A DNA stretch of 64,000 bases from Streptomyces niveus (GTDB lineage: Bacteria; Actinomycetota; Actinomycetes; Streptomycetales; Streptomycetaceae). Of this stretch, positions 8,983 to 16,515 are shown one piece after another (positions within the stretch are counted from its first letter, which is position 1; each line of letters starts with the position of its first letter). Location: contig NZ_CP018047.1 in assembly GCF_002009175.1 (NCBI RefSeq), forward strand, positions 1,116,001 to 1,180,000. The letters are read 5' to 3'. Position numbers and translations under genes: made by a program. The notes beneath the pieces were generated by a model. The model was given only the letters and a program-made list of their open reading frames with translations, had not been told where the DNA came from and did not search any database.

Positions 8983-10047
8983 ATGGATCTGCCGGTGATG
9001 CCTCCGATGAAACCGATGCTGGCCAAGTCCGTGGCGAAAATCCCGCCCGGTATGCAGTACGAGGCCAAGTGGGACGGCTTCCGTGCGCTGATCCACCGGG
9101 ACGGCGACGAGGTCGTGATCGGCAGCAGGAACGGCAAGCCGCTGACCCGCTACTTCCCCGAGCTGGTCACCGCCTTCCTGCGTGAGCTGCCCGAGCGGTG
9201 CGTGATCGACGGCGAGATCGTGATCGCGTACGAGGGCCGGCTGGACTTCGACCGGCTCAGCGAGCGCATCCACCCGGCGGACTCGCGGGTGCGGACGCTC
9301 GCCGAGCGGACCCCGGCGAGTTTCGTCGCCTTCGACCTGCTGGCGCTGGAGGACCGGTCGCTGCTGGCCACCCCGCAGTCCGAACGCCGCGCGGCGCTCG
9401 TCGACGCCCTCGGGGGCGTCTCGGCCCCCGTCCATCTGGCACCGGCCACCACGGACCCGGAGCTGGCCCAGGAGTGGTTCCGGCGCTACGAGGGCGCCGG
9501 GCTGGACGGGGTGGTCGCCAAGCCGCTGGACCTGCCGTACCGGCCCGACGTACGCGTGATGTACAAGATCAAGCACGAGCGGACCGCGGACGTGGTCGTG
9601 GCCGGATACCGCCTCCACAAGAGCGGCCCGGTCGTCGGCTCCCTGCTTCTCGGCCTGCACGACACGGCCGGGACGCTCCAGCACGTGGGGGTGTGCGCCG
9701 CGTTCTCCATGAAGCGCCGGGCCGAGTTGGTGGACGAGCTGGCTCCGCTGGTGATGGATTCCACCGAGGGGCATCCGTGGGCGGCCTGGGCGCGGGAGTC
9801 GGCCCACGAGAGCGCCAGACTGCCCGGCGCGCCGAGCCGCTGGACGGGCAAGAAGGACCTGTCGTGGATCGCGGTGCGGCCGGAGCTGGTGTGCGAGGTG
9901 GCGTACGACCACATGGAGGGCGACCGCTTCCGGCACACGGCGCAGTTCCGCCGGTGGCGCCCGGACCGTACGCCCGGGGAGTGCACGTACGCGCAGTTGG
10001 AGGAGCCGGTGCGCTACGACCTGGCCGAGGTGCTGGCGTCGGGCTGA
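8983..10047 (+). CDS. ATP-dependent DNA ligase (LigC/LigD-ligase type)
   Basis: 354 residues. The adenylation lysine is K29 in EAKWDGFR (motif I); later nucleotidyltransferase motifs are DGEIVIAY (III region), FVAFDLLAL, GLDGVVAK (IV) and YKIKHERTADVVVAGYR (V). A C-terminal OB-fold follows (about 225-354). The size is that of a stand-alone ligase without nuclease or polymerase domains. The start is the ATG of MDLPVMPPM, which sits 75 bases from the divergent polymerase start; a longer open frame upstream is a shadow of that gene. It probably works with the neighbouring polymerase in end joining. Confidence 0.93.
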   Translation: MDLPVMPPMKPMLAKSVAKIPPGMQYEAKWDGFRALIHRDGDEVVIGSRNGKPLTRYFPELVTAFLRELPERCVIDGEIVIAYEGRLDFDRLSERIHPADSRVRTLAERTPASFVAFDLLALEDRSLLATPQSERRAALVDALGGVSAPVHLAPATTDPELAQEWFRRYEGAGLDGVVAKPLDLPYRPDVRVMYKIKHERTADVVVAGYRLHKSGPVVGSLLLGLHDTAGTLQHVGVCAAFSMKRRAELVDELAPLVMDSTEGHPWAAWARESAHESARLPGAPSRWTGKKDLSWIAVRPELVCEVAYDHMEGDRFRHTAQFRRWRPDRTPGECTYAQLEEPVRYDLAEVLASG

Positions 10048-10062
10048 TCCCGGCGGGCCCCG

Positions 10063-10521
10063 CTACTCCACGAAGGTGCCCTCGACATAGACCCAGGCCC
10101 CGTCGTGCCGCTCGAAGCGGCTGCGTTCGTGGAGGGCGCCCGCCTCGCCGCGCCGGGTGTAGCGGGCGCGGAAGGTGACGGTGCCCGTGGTGTGGAAGGC
10201 GCTGCCCTCGGTGGTGGCCAGGATCTCCAGGCCGGCCCAGCGCATCGCCGGGTCGAGGTCGACCCGCGACGGGCGGGTGGCGGGATGCCAACTGGTCAGC
10301 AGATAGGGCTCGTTGCCCACGGCGAAGGCGCTGTAGCGGGAGCGCATCAGGCGCTCGGCGGTGGGGGCGGCGGCGGTCGCGGCGTGGAACCGGCCGCAGC
10401 ACTCTCCGTAGGAGGCGGGCAGTCCGCACAGACAGGGCGCGTCGTCTCGGGAGGCGCGTGCAGTCGCGGACGCGCGTGCGCTCGATGAGGTGCGCGTGGG
10501 GCGTGTGGGGCGTCGGGCCAT
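10063..10521 (-). CDS. YchJ-like (UPF0225) SEC-C motif protein
   Basis: 152 residues from the ATG of MARRPTRP; an upstream start would add 25 unlikely residues. The first 35 residues are Arg/Ser/Thr-rich and disordered. A SEC-C type metal motif follows (CLCGLPASYGECCGRFH), then the NTF2-like fold typical of YchJ (LMRSRYSAFAVGNEPYLLTSWHPATRP). Function is unknown in the family. It is convergent with the ligase gene, 15 bases apart. Confidence 0.88.
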   Translation of the reverse strand: MARRPTRPTRTSSSARASATARASRDDAPCLCGLPASYGECCGRFHAATAAAPTAERLMRSRYSAFAVGNEPYLLTSWHPATRPSRVDLDPAMRWAGLEILATTEGSAFHTTGTVTFRARYTRRGEAGALHERSRFERHDGAWVYVEGTFVE

Positions 10522-10579
10522 CCGCACATTGTGCCCCGGCCGGGGGAGGGGCCGGACGGACGGGGAGGGCCCGGAAAAC

Positions 10580-10623
10580 GCCTCGGCGCCGCGCACCCCC
10601 CGAGAGTGCCGCGGCGCCGAGGC
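10580..10623 (-). terminator. Rho-independent terminator of the methyltransferase gene
   Basis: 14-bp perfect arms (GCCTCGGCGCCGCG / CGCGGCGCCGAGGC) around a 16-base loop. On the minus strand the stem is followed by GTTTTCC, so it fits termination of the methyltransferase transcript about 120 bases after its stop codon. Confidence 0.75.
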
Positions 10624-10707
10624 TCTTGCCTGTCCGGACCCCCGCCGATCCGGACCGTGTGGGTCCTGTGTCCTGCCGTCCCGCGAACGGCCGGAGCCGG
10701 GTGCGGG

Positions 10708-10758
10708 CCGTCAGGGTTCGCGGGGCGTCAGGGCTTGCGGGGCGTCAGGGCTTGCGGG
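10708..10758. repeat. Three tandem 17-bp units at the 3' end of the methyltransferase gene
   Basis: Units two and three are identical (GCGTCAGGGCTTGCGGG); unit one differs at a few bases. The last unit contains the methyltransferase stop codon. Because 17 is not a multiple of 3, the TCA in each unit gives a minus-strand stop in a different frame. Confidence 0.8.
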
Positions 10759-11545
10759 CCACGCCCACGAAGCCGGGGATCAGCCCGTTGTCCGGTACGA
10801 AGACGACCTCGCCCAGCTCCGGACGCCACTCGGCCACCAGGGAGACCCCGGGGTCGACCAGCTCCAGGCCGTCGAAGAAGTGGCCGACCTCGTCGCGCGA
10901 ACGCAGGGCCAGCGGCACGCCCTTCGCCTTGTAGAGTTCGGCGGCCTTCTCCGAGCCCTCCGGGTCGTAGTCGCCCGTGACGTGGGAGATCACCAGATAG
11001 CTGCCCGATGCCAGCGGCTCGAGCAGCTTGCGCACCAGCTCGTGCGCGCCGTCCTCGTCCGGGACGAAGTGGAGCAGGGCGATGAGCGACAGGGCGACCG
11101 GCTTGTCGAAGTCCAGGATCTTGCCGGCCTGTTCGACGATCCTGTCGGGTTCGCGGGCGTCGGCCTGGATGTACTCGGTCAGGCCCTCGGGGCTGCTGCG
11201 CAGCAGCGCCTCGGCGTGCCGCAGGACGATGGGGTCGTTGTCGGTGTAGACGACGCGCGAGTCGGCGGCGACCTCCTGCGCTATCTGGTGCAGGTTGGGC
11301 TCGGTCGGGATGCCCGTACCGATGTCGAGGTACTGGCGCACGCCGGCGGTGTCACCGAGCCAGCGGGTGGCCCGGTGCATGAACGCCCGGTTGCATTTGG
11401 CCATCTCGCGGCCGAGGGGGTTGAGTTCGAGGAGCTGGCGTGCCATCTCCTCGTCGACGGGGTAGTTGTCCTTGCCGCCGAGGAACCAGTCGTACATCCG
11501 GGCCGGGTGCGGCCTGCTCGTGTCGATGGGGTCATGCCCGGTCAT
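10745..11545 (-). CDS. DUF574/S-adenosyl methyltransferase-type protein (PF04672-like)
   Basis: 266 residues from an ATG with GGAG five bases upstream; a GTG two codons earlier is less likely. The N-terminus (SRPHPARMYDWFLGGKDNYPVDEEMA) is diagnostic of this actinobacterial Rossmann methyltransferase family. The SAM-binding GTGIPTE and VYTDNDPIVL segments are visible, then LLHFVPDED. Streptomyces encode many paralogues, often near XRE/DUF397 genes as here. The substrate is unknown. Confidence 0.92.
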   Translation of the reverse strand: MTGHDPIDTSRPHPARMYDWFLGGKDNYPVDEEMARQLLELNPLGREMAKCNRAFMHRATRWLGDTAGVRQYLDIGTGIPTEPNLHQIAQEVAADSRVVYTDNDPIVLRHAEALLRSSPEGLTEYIQADAREPDRIVEQAGKILDFDKPVALSLIALLHFVPDEDGAHELVRKLLEPLASGSYLVISHVTGDYDPEGSEKAAELYKAKGVPLALRSRDEVGHFFDGLELVDPGVSLVAEWRPELGEVVFVPDNGLIPGFVGVARKP

Positions 11546-11608
11546 GTGCACTCCATGAGTCTCAGCGTCGCTGGCAGGAACAGTGGCAAGGAACAGGTGG
11601 GTTCAGAT

Positions 11609-11626
11609 CCGATCAGTCCTGATCGG
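11609..11626. promoter_or_regulatory. Inverted repeat upstream of the methyltransferase gene
   Basis: Eight-base arms CCGATCAG / CTGATCGG separated by TC, 64 bases before the methyltransferase start, in a stretch rich in GATC/GGTC words. It could be an operator; nothing identifies the binding protein. Confidence 0.35.
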
Positions 11627-11729
11627 CTCGTACCAGGCGGGATCCGGCCGATCCGGGCGTACGGTTCGCGTCATACCGAGTCACGTCTGATCACTTCGGG
11701 TCGTACCGGTGCGGTCAGTTCGGGTCGGG

Positions 11730-11966
11730 TCAGGTCAGCAGGAAGTCGGCCTGACCGGACTTGGCGCCTTGGATGAACGCGGCGATCTCACCGTGGGTGT
11801 AGATCAGCGCGGGACCGTCAGGGTCGTTGGACTGGCGCACGGCCACCCTGCCGTCGGCCAGCTTCATGGCCTCGATGCAGTTGCCGCCGTTGCCGCCGCT
11901 CCACGGCTTGTGCCAGCCTTCGGCGCCGAGGTCGGTGGCGGGCATGCCGTTGTATATCGGATCCAT
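11730..11966 (-). CDS. DUF397 protein
   Basis: 78 residues with the DUF397 signature: W-(S)-x-GGNGGNCIE near the start, then VAVRQSNDPDGPALIYTHGEIAAFI. These small acidic proteins are encoded next to XRE/DUF5753 regulators in Streptomyces and are thought to modulate them. Its ATG follows the regulator's TGA with no gap, and the AGGAG site lies inside the regulator's 3' end, so the two are co-translated. Confidence 0.93.
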   Translation of the reverse strand: MDPIYNGMPATDLGAEGWHKPWSGGNGGNCIEAMKLADGRVAVRQSNDPDGPALIYTHGEIAAFIQGAKSGQADFLLT

Positions 11967-12827
11967 TCACAGCTCCTTGCGGACATCCTTGAGGATCTCC
12001 TTCGTGCGTTGTGCAGTTGCAGCCTGAGCCGCCATGCGGTCCATGACCTCGAGGTGGGTCGCCACCTCGGGACGCGCGTCGAGATAGACGGCGCCGGTCA
12101 GGTACTCGCTGTAGATCATGTCGGGCAGTTCGGGCATGGCGAAACGGAAGAGCACGAACGGCCCGTACGTTCCTGGGTGGTGTCCGGAGGCGAACTCCGC
12201 GATCTGCAGCGTCACATTGGGCATCTCGGACGCGTCGATGAGCCGGTCGATCTGCTCGCGCATGATCTCGGGCGTCCCGACGGGACGGCGAAGCACCGTC
12301 TCATCCATGATCACCCACAATTTGGGTGCGTCCGACCGCGTGAGCAGGGACTGGCGTCGCATACGCAGTGCCACGTGCCGGTCGATGGCGTCCGGCTGGA
12401 CCTGTCCCACGGCGCCGGCGTGCATGACCGACAGCGCGTACCCCTCCGTCTGGAGGAGCCCCGGCACGAAGTGCGGTTCGTACGCCCGGATCAGGGAGGC
12501 GGCGCCTTCCAGGCTGACGTACATGCTGAACCAGTCCGGCAGGATGTCGTGGAACCGCTGCCACCAGCCCGGCTTGTTGGCCTCCTCGGTCAGCTCGACG
12601 AAGGCGTTGGCTTCCTCGTCGCCGACTCCGTAGGCCTTGAGAAGCACCTGTACGTAGGGGACTTTGAGCGTGACCTCGGCGGTCTCCATCCGGCGGACAG
12701 TGGCCGATGCCACCCGGAGAAGCTTCGCGGCTTCCTCGCGTTTCAGGCCGGCTCTCTCGCGCAGATCCATCAGGCGCTTGCCGAGTACGACCTGTCCCAC
12801 GGTCGGGGCAGACCGCGGTTCACTCAC
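11967..12827 (-). CDS. XRE-family helix-turn-helix regulator with DUF5753
   Basis: 286 residues from the GTG at 12827, which has GGGAGG seven bases upstream; the frame continues upstream without a ribosome site. The N-terminal HTH is at about 14-70 (LGKRLMDLRERAGLKREEAA ... VRRMETAE), followed by the DUF5753 ligand-type domain with EPHFVPGLLQTEGYA and a late YLDARPEVATHLEVMDRM. This is the WhiJ/AbaA-like regulator type abundant in Streptomyces. It forms an operon with the DUF397 gene and is divergent from an ATP-binding protein gene, the classic three-part arrangement. Confidence 0.93.
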   Translation of the reverse strand: MSEPRSAPTVGQVVLGKRLMDLRERAGLKREEAAKLLRVASATVRRMETAEVTLKVPYVQVLLKAYGVGDEEANAFVELTEEANKPGWWQRFHDILPDWFSMYVSLEGAASLIRAYEPHFVPGLLQTEGYALSVMHAGAVGQVQPDAIDRHVALRMRRQSLLTRSDAPKLWVIMDETVLRRPVGTPEIMREQIDRLIDASEMPNVTLQIAEFASGHHPGTYGPFVLFRFAMPELPDMIYSEYLTGAVYLDARPEVATHLEVMDRMAAQAATAQRTKEILKDVRKEL

Positions 12828-12870
12828 TTTGGAACCTCCCCATGCACGGTTCCCAGCAGTGTGCCATGCC

Positions 12871-12920
12871 CTTGCCAGTAAGAACACGGCACTCTGGAAA
12901 TTTCACAGTGCTACTTGCCA
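12871..12920. promoter_or_regulatory. Candidate operator with two CTTGCCA direct repeats
   Basis: CTTGCCA occurs at 12871-12877 and 12914-12920, 43 bases apart, each followed 14-16 bases later by CACGG. An imperfect dyad (TTGCCAGTA ... TACTTGCCAA) spans the same segment. It lies between the divergent XRE regulator and ATP-binding genes, where autoregulation would act. Confidence 0.35.
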
Positions 12921-13027
12921 AGTGTCTCGCACGGGTGGAGAGTACTTCGGTGAACCAGTTCATGCAGTTGTCGTGCTCCGCCCGGAGGTTTCGCACGGTG
13001 CTGCTTCCCCACCGTTAGGAATCGGTC

Positions 13028-13489
13028 GTGGCACCTGGTAACGCGCTCACCCCCCCACTGATGACCGTGTGCCCTGGCAACGTTGTCCGCCGCTACGGTT
13101 TCGCACTACCCGCCCACGCCGAGTCGGTCTGTCGTGCCAGACAGCTCACCCGGACACGGCTCGACCGGTGGGGTACCAGGGACGAGACGCTCGAAACGGC
13201 GATCCTCATCATTTCGGAACTGGTCACGAACGCCGTCGTCCACGCGCCCGGCAACCATGTCATCTGCGAATTGCGCGAAGAGAACGGCCGCCTCCGCATA
13301 GCTGTCGAGGACCAGGGTTTCGGCCCCACGGGTCCTCAGCTGCACCGGGTGTCCGACGACGAGGGCGGCCGCGGGCTGCTCCTCGTGGACGCCATGAGCA
13401 GCTGCTGGGGAACGCACGACACGTCGGGCTACGGCGCCGGACGTGTCGTATGGGCGGAGCTGCCGCACGAGGTGGGGCAACCATGTTGA
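13028..13489 (+). CDS. ATP-binding protein, RsbW/SpoIIAB-like HATPase
   Basis: 153 residues from a GTG; an internal ATG at 13061 has no ribosome site. GHKL ATPase boxes are clear: ELVTNAVVHA (N box), EDQGFGP (G1) and GGRGLLLVDAM (G2). Such single-domain anti-sigma-like kinases form a regulatory set with XRE and DUF397 proteins in Streptomyces. Its stop overlaps the start of the next gene by seven bases (ATGTTGA). Confidence 0.92.
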   Translation: MAPGNALTPPLMTVCPGNVVRRYGFALPAHAESVCRARQLTRTRLDRWGTRDETLETAILIISELVTNAVVHAPGNHVICELREENGRLRIAVEDQGFGPTGPQLHRVSDDEGGRGLLLVDAMSSCWGTHDTSGYGAGRVVWAELPHEVGQPC

Positions 13490-13911
13490 TGGGTGCGATG
13501 CGCCGGTTCGCCCGCGGGCTGCGTGACGAGCGCAGCGGCTTCGCACAACTGCCGCTGCCGCCGACCCTGCCCGCCTCGCTCGGCTGTGACGCGGTGGGCG
13601 TCCCGGCGAGGCACGGGTTCCGGCTGATGGGCCGACTCCCCAGTACCGGCTGCGTGTTCGCCGACACCGAGTGGTGGTGGTGGATCGTCCCGGCCGGCTC
13701 CGACCTCGAACTGGACTGGCCCCTGCCCGCGCGTTACGTCTCCGGGACCCGGGTCCCGGCCCAGCAGCCCCGGTTGATCCACTGGCCGGACGCGCCCACG
13801 CCGTACACCCCGCCGATCCCCTTCTACCTCATGGTCTGTCAGCTCACGGGGACGACGCCTATGTGGGAGGAGCGGCGGCAGGGAGAGATCCCGGTACGGC
13901 AGCGCGGCTGA
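13483..13911 (+). CDS. Hypothetical actinobacterial protein
   Basis: 142 residues from the ATG that overlaps the end of the ATP-binding gene; GAGGTGGGG lies just upstream. Visible features are a CVFADTEWWWWIVPAGSD stretch with four consecutive tryptophans and a Pro-rich C-terminal half. There is no signal or membrane segment. No family was recognised; overlap with the ATPase gene suggests a shared regulatory role. Confidence 0.78.
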   Translation: MLMGAMRRFARGLRDERSGFAQLPLPPTLPASLGCDAVGVPARHGFRLMGRLPSTGCVFADTEWWWWIVPAGSDLELDWPLPARYVSGTRVPAQQPRLIHWPDAPTPYTPPIPFYLMVCQLTGTTPMWEERRQGEIPVRQRG

Positions 13912-13931
13912 GCGGCCTCCTGAAGAAGGAC

Positions 13932-13948
13932 GGGCGGCTCCCGCCGCC
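13932..13948. terminator. Possible short terminator hairpin
   Basis: GGCGG / CCGCC arms around a 3-6 base loop between two convergent stop codons. On the minus strand it is followed by a T-rich CGTCCTTCTT. The stem is short, so support is weak. Confidence 0.4.
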
Positions 13949-13965
13949 TTATTGAGAAGGGCGCG

Positions 13966-14949
13966 TCAGACGGAGAGCGCGTTCCAGACCGTCTCGTCGG
14001 CCGCCAGCAGTTCCCGCGTCCGGTCCGGCGGCATCAGCGGGCCGTGGTCGGCCGTGACGCGCAGGGCGGACGCCGCCGTCAGATGGCCGAGGCGCAGGGC
14101 GCGTACCGGATCGTCGTACCGCGTCAGACTCGCCAGGAACCCTCCGGCGAACGCGTCGCCCGCCCCCACCGGCTCGACCACCCGCACCTTCGGTGCCCGC
14201 ACGGTGTACGTGTCGGGGCCGACGTACGCGGTGGCCGCCCGCGCCCCGTCCTTCACCACCAGGACGCGCGGCTCCGGAAGCAGGGCACGCACCGCGTCGG
14301 GACCCGCGTCGTCGGGCAGGACCGCGCCCCAGAGCGCCTGGGCCTCGTCGAGTCCGACCAGGACGATGTCCGCGCGGGCCGCGAGAGGCAGCAGGATCCC
14401 GGCCGCCGGCTCGTCGCCCCAGAGCGCGGGGCGGTGGTTCACGTCGAAGCTGACGGCGTACGGCCGTCCGGGGCGCAGCGCCCGCTCCACCAGGGCGCGG
14501 CAGGACGGCGAGAGCGCCGGGGTGATCCCGGTGAGATGGACGAGCGCGGCGCCGCGCACCGCCGGTTCGTCCAGGATCCCCGGCCCGAGGGCGGAGGCGG
14601 CGGAGCCGGTGCGGTAGTAGTGGACGGCTGTCGCGTCCGTGCCCGGGTTCTTGACCAGCAGGCCGGTGGGGCGGGCCGGATCGGTGCGTACGCCGGTGAT
14701 GTCGACGCCCGAAGCGGCGATCCGCTGCCGGACGCGCCGCCCGAAGGGGTCGTCGCCGAGCGCCGACACCCAGCGGGCCGGAACGCCGTGGTCCGCCAGA
14801 TACATCGCGACGTTCGACTCGGCGCCCGCGACGTCGAGCCGCAGAGACTCGGCCGTGTCGAGCGGGGCGACCGGGTCGGGCGCGAGCGCCGCCATGGTCT
14901 CGCCGATACAGACGACCGGGCCCGGGCGCGGCAGCGGAGCCGTACTCAT
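13966..14949 (-). CDS. kdgK: PfkB-family sugar kinase, 2-dehydro-3-deoxygluconate/galactonate kinase type
   Basis: 327 residues of the ribokinase/PfkB fold. The N-terminal CIGETMAALAPD and AGAESNVAMYLA (substrate Gly/Asn region) and the VGAGDAFAGGF motif with catalytic D265 are present. The N-terminal signature and the neighbours (aldolase overlapping by ATGA, galactonate dehydratase upstream) point to KDG or KDGal as substrate, giving KDP(G/Gal) for the aldolase. It is the last gene of the minus-strand catabolic run. Ribokinase-type specificity for another sugar acid is possible but less likely. Confidence 0.85.
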   Translation of the reverse strand: MSTAPLPRPGPVVCIGETMAALAPDPVAPLDTAESLRLDVAGAESNVAMYLADHGVPARWVSALGDDPFGRRVRQRIAASGVDITGVRTDPARPTGLLVKNPGTDATAVHYYRTGSAASALGPGILDEPAVRGAALVHLTGITPALSPSCRALVERALRPGRPYAVSFDVNHRPALWGDEPAAGILLPLAARADIVLVGLDEAQALWGAVLPDDAGPDAVRALLPEPRVLVVKDGARAATAYVGPDTYTVRAPKVRVVEPVGAGDAFAGGFLASLTRYDDPVRALRLGHLTAASALRVTADHGPLMPPDRTRELLAADETVWNALSV

Positions 14950-15587
14950 GAACCGTCCGCGCGTACGACGTCCAGGAAGGTGCGGGCGCGGGCGCGCAGC
15001 CCGTCGAGACCGGTGCCACCCCCTGCGTCCGCCGCGTCACCCACGAGCGGGGATCCGACACCGACCGCGAGCGCTCCGGCGTCCAGATACGCCCTGGCGG
15101 CCTCGGCGTCGACGCCACCGACGGGGACGAACGGGACGTCCGGGAAAGGGCCCTTGAGCGCGCGCACGTAGGCTGGCCCGCCCGCCTGGGCGGCGGGGAA
15201 GAGCTTCACGGCGCAGGCCCCGGCGCGCAGCGCGGCCACGATCTCGGTGGGGGTCATCACCCCTGCGAGCACGGGGAGTTGGAGCTCACGCGCGGCGCCG
15301 ACACCTTCGCAGACCGCGGGGGTGACGACGAAGTCCGCGCCGGCGCGGTGGACGGTGCGCGCGTCCTCGGCGGTCAGGACGGTGCCCGCGCCGAGTGGCG
15401 CGTCGGGTCCGAGCGCCGCGCGGGCCTGCGCGATGACGTCCGGCGCGTCCCGTCCGGTGAGCGAGACCTCGACGAGCGCGACGCCCTCCTCGATCAGTGT
15501 CATGACGGTCCTGAGCGCCGCGTCGGGGTCGTCGCCGCGCACGATGGCGACGAGTCGGTGGGCGCGCAGGGCGGCCGGCAGATCCAC
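14946..15587 (-). CDS. KDPG/KDPGal-type aldolase
   Basis: 213 residues, the usual length of Eda/DgoA class I aldolases. E40 in LVEVSLTG and the Schiff-base K128 in CAVKLFPA are in place; GAGTVL, FVVTPAVC and VPVGGV loops are visible. It would split 2-dehydro-3-deoxy-6-phosphogalactonate (or gluconate) into pyruvate and glyceraldehyde-3-phosphate. It overlaps the kinase gene by four bases; it follows the epimerase gene after 85 bases. Context favours the galactonate branch. Confidence 0.9.
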   Translation of the reverse strand: MDLPAALRAHRLVAIVRGDDPDAALRTVMTLIEEGVALVEVSLTGRDAPDVIAQARAALGPDAPLGAGTVLTAEDARTVHRAGADFVVTPAVCEGVGAARELQLPVLAGVMTPTEIVAALRAGACAVKLFPAAQAGGPAYVRALKGPFPDVPFVPVGGVDAEAARAYLDAGALAVGVGSPLVGDAADAGGGTGLDGLRARARTFLDVVRADGS

Positions 15588-15672
15588 GGGTGGGTTCCTT
15601 CTCTCGTACGGGGGCGGTCGTGCGGTCGTGCGGTGTGCGCGGTTCAGGCTCTGCTCGTTGCGGCTTTTCTTC

Positions 15673-16515
15673 TCATGGTCGCGGATCGCGTCCCGCCGTG
15701 ACGGTCAGCCGCCAGCGGACCTCGCCCGAGGCCGGGACCCGCGCGGCGTCGTGCTCGCCCGCCGCCGCCAGGTCGAAGACCCGGCCCAGCATCGGTTCGA
15801 CGCCCACGGAGCGGTACGGCCGGCCGGCGGGGAAGCCGCCGAGGTTGCGCCAGAGGGCGATCGAGACGGGCTGGCCTTCGGCCTCGACCGTCAGGCGCAG
15901 CGTGTCCCGGCCGTCGCGGACGGACACCTCCGGTGCGGCGACGACGGCTCCCACCGCGGTGCCGTCGTCGGGGCCGAGCCGGTCGAGAGGCAGGCCGCCG
16001 ACGGGCCCCATCGGCCAGGCGCCGTCGATCCGGTGGGCCCCGTCGTCCGGGTAGAGCCGGGTCTGCGTAGCGTCCCGGATGCCGAGGAAGGCCTGCGGCG
16101 ACACGTCCAGGAGCGCGTGCGCGGCCCACAGGAAGCGGTAACCGGGCGCGGCCGTCAGCCGGTAGTCGGCGACGAGGGTGTCCGCCTCCGTCACGATGCG
16201 GCGTGCCAGGCGGAAGTCCGGGCAGTCCACGTACTCCTCGCCGCCGTCCCGGCACCAGGGCCGCGACCACGCGTCGCCGTGGTCGGGGGCGCCACGCACC
16301 GTGGGGACGCACTCCTCCAGGCCCCCGGCGTCGGCGAAGGCGTCGCCCGGCGCGACGTGGGGGCGGCGCGGCTCGTCGCGCCGCCACAGCCACTCCCGGC
16401 CGCCGGCCCGCAGCGATGTCCAGCGCCCGCCGTGCGCGAGGTCGGTGGTGACGGCGAGCGCCGGGCCGGGAGGCGCCGGCCCGGCGGGCGGTCCGCTCAC
16501 CACTCCGCTCACCAT
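15673..16515 (-). CDS. Aldose 1-epimerase-like (galactose mutarotase fold) protein
   Basis: 280 residues with the broad beta-sandwich pattern of the mutarotase superfamily: GGRWTSLRAGGREWLW near the N-terminus, GGLEECVPTV, and a late SVGVEPMLGR, where the glutamate suits the general-base position. It overlaps dgoD by seven bases. A role in converting galactose or galactono-lactone anomers before oxidation is inferred; it could also act on another aldose. Confidence 0.75.
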   Translation of the reverse strand: MVSGVVSGPPAGPAPPGPALAVTTDLAHGGRWTSLRAGGREWLWRRDEPRRPHVAPGDAFADAGGLEECVPTVRGAPDHGDAWSRPWCRDGGEEYVDCPDFRLARRIVTEADTLVADYRLTAAPGYRFLWAAHALLDVSPQAFLGIRDATQTRLYPDDGAHRIDGAWPMGPVGGLPLDRLGPDDGTAVGAVVAAPEVSVRDGRDTLRLTVEAEGQPVSIALWRNLGGFPAGRPYRSVGVEPMLGRVFDLAAAGEHDAARVPASGEVRWRLTVTAGRDPRP

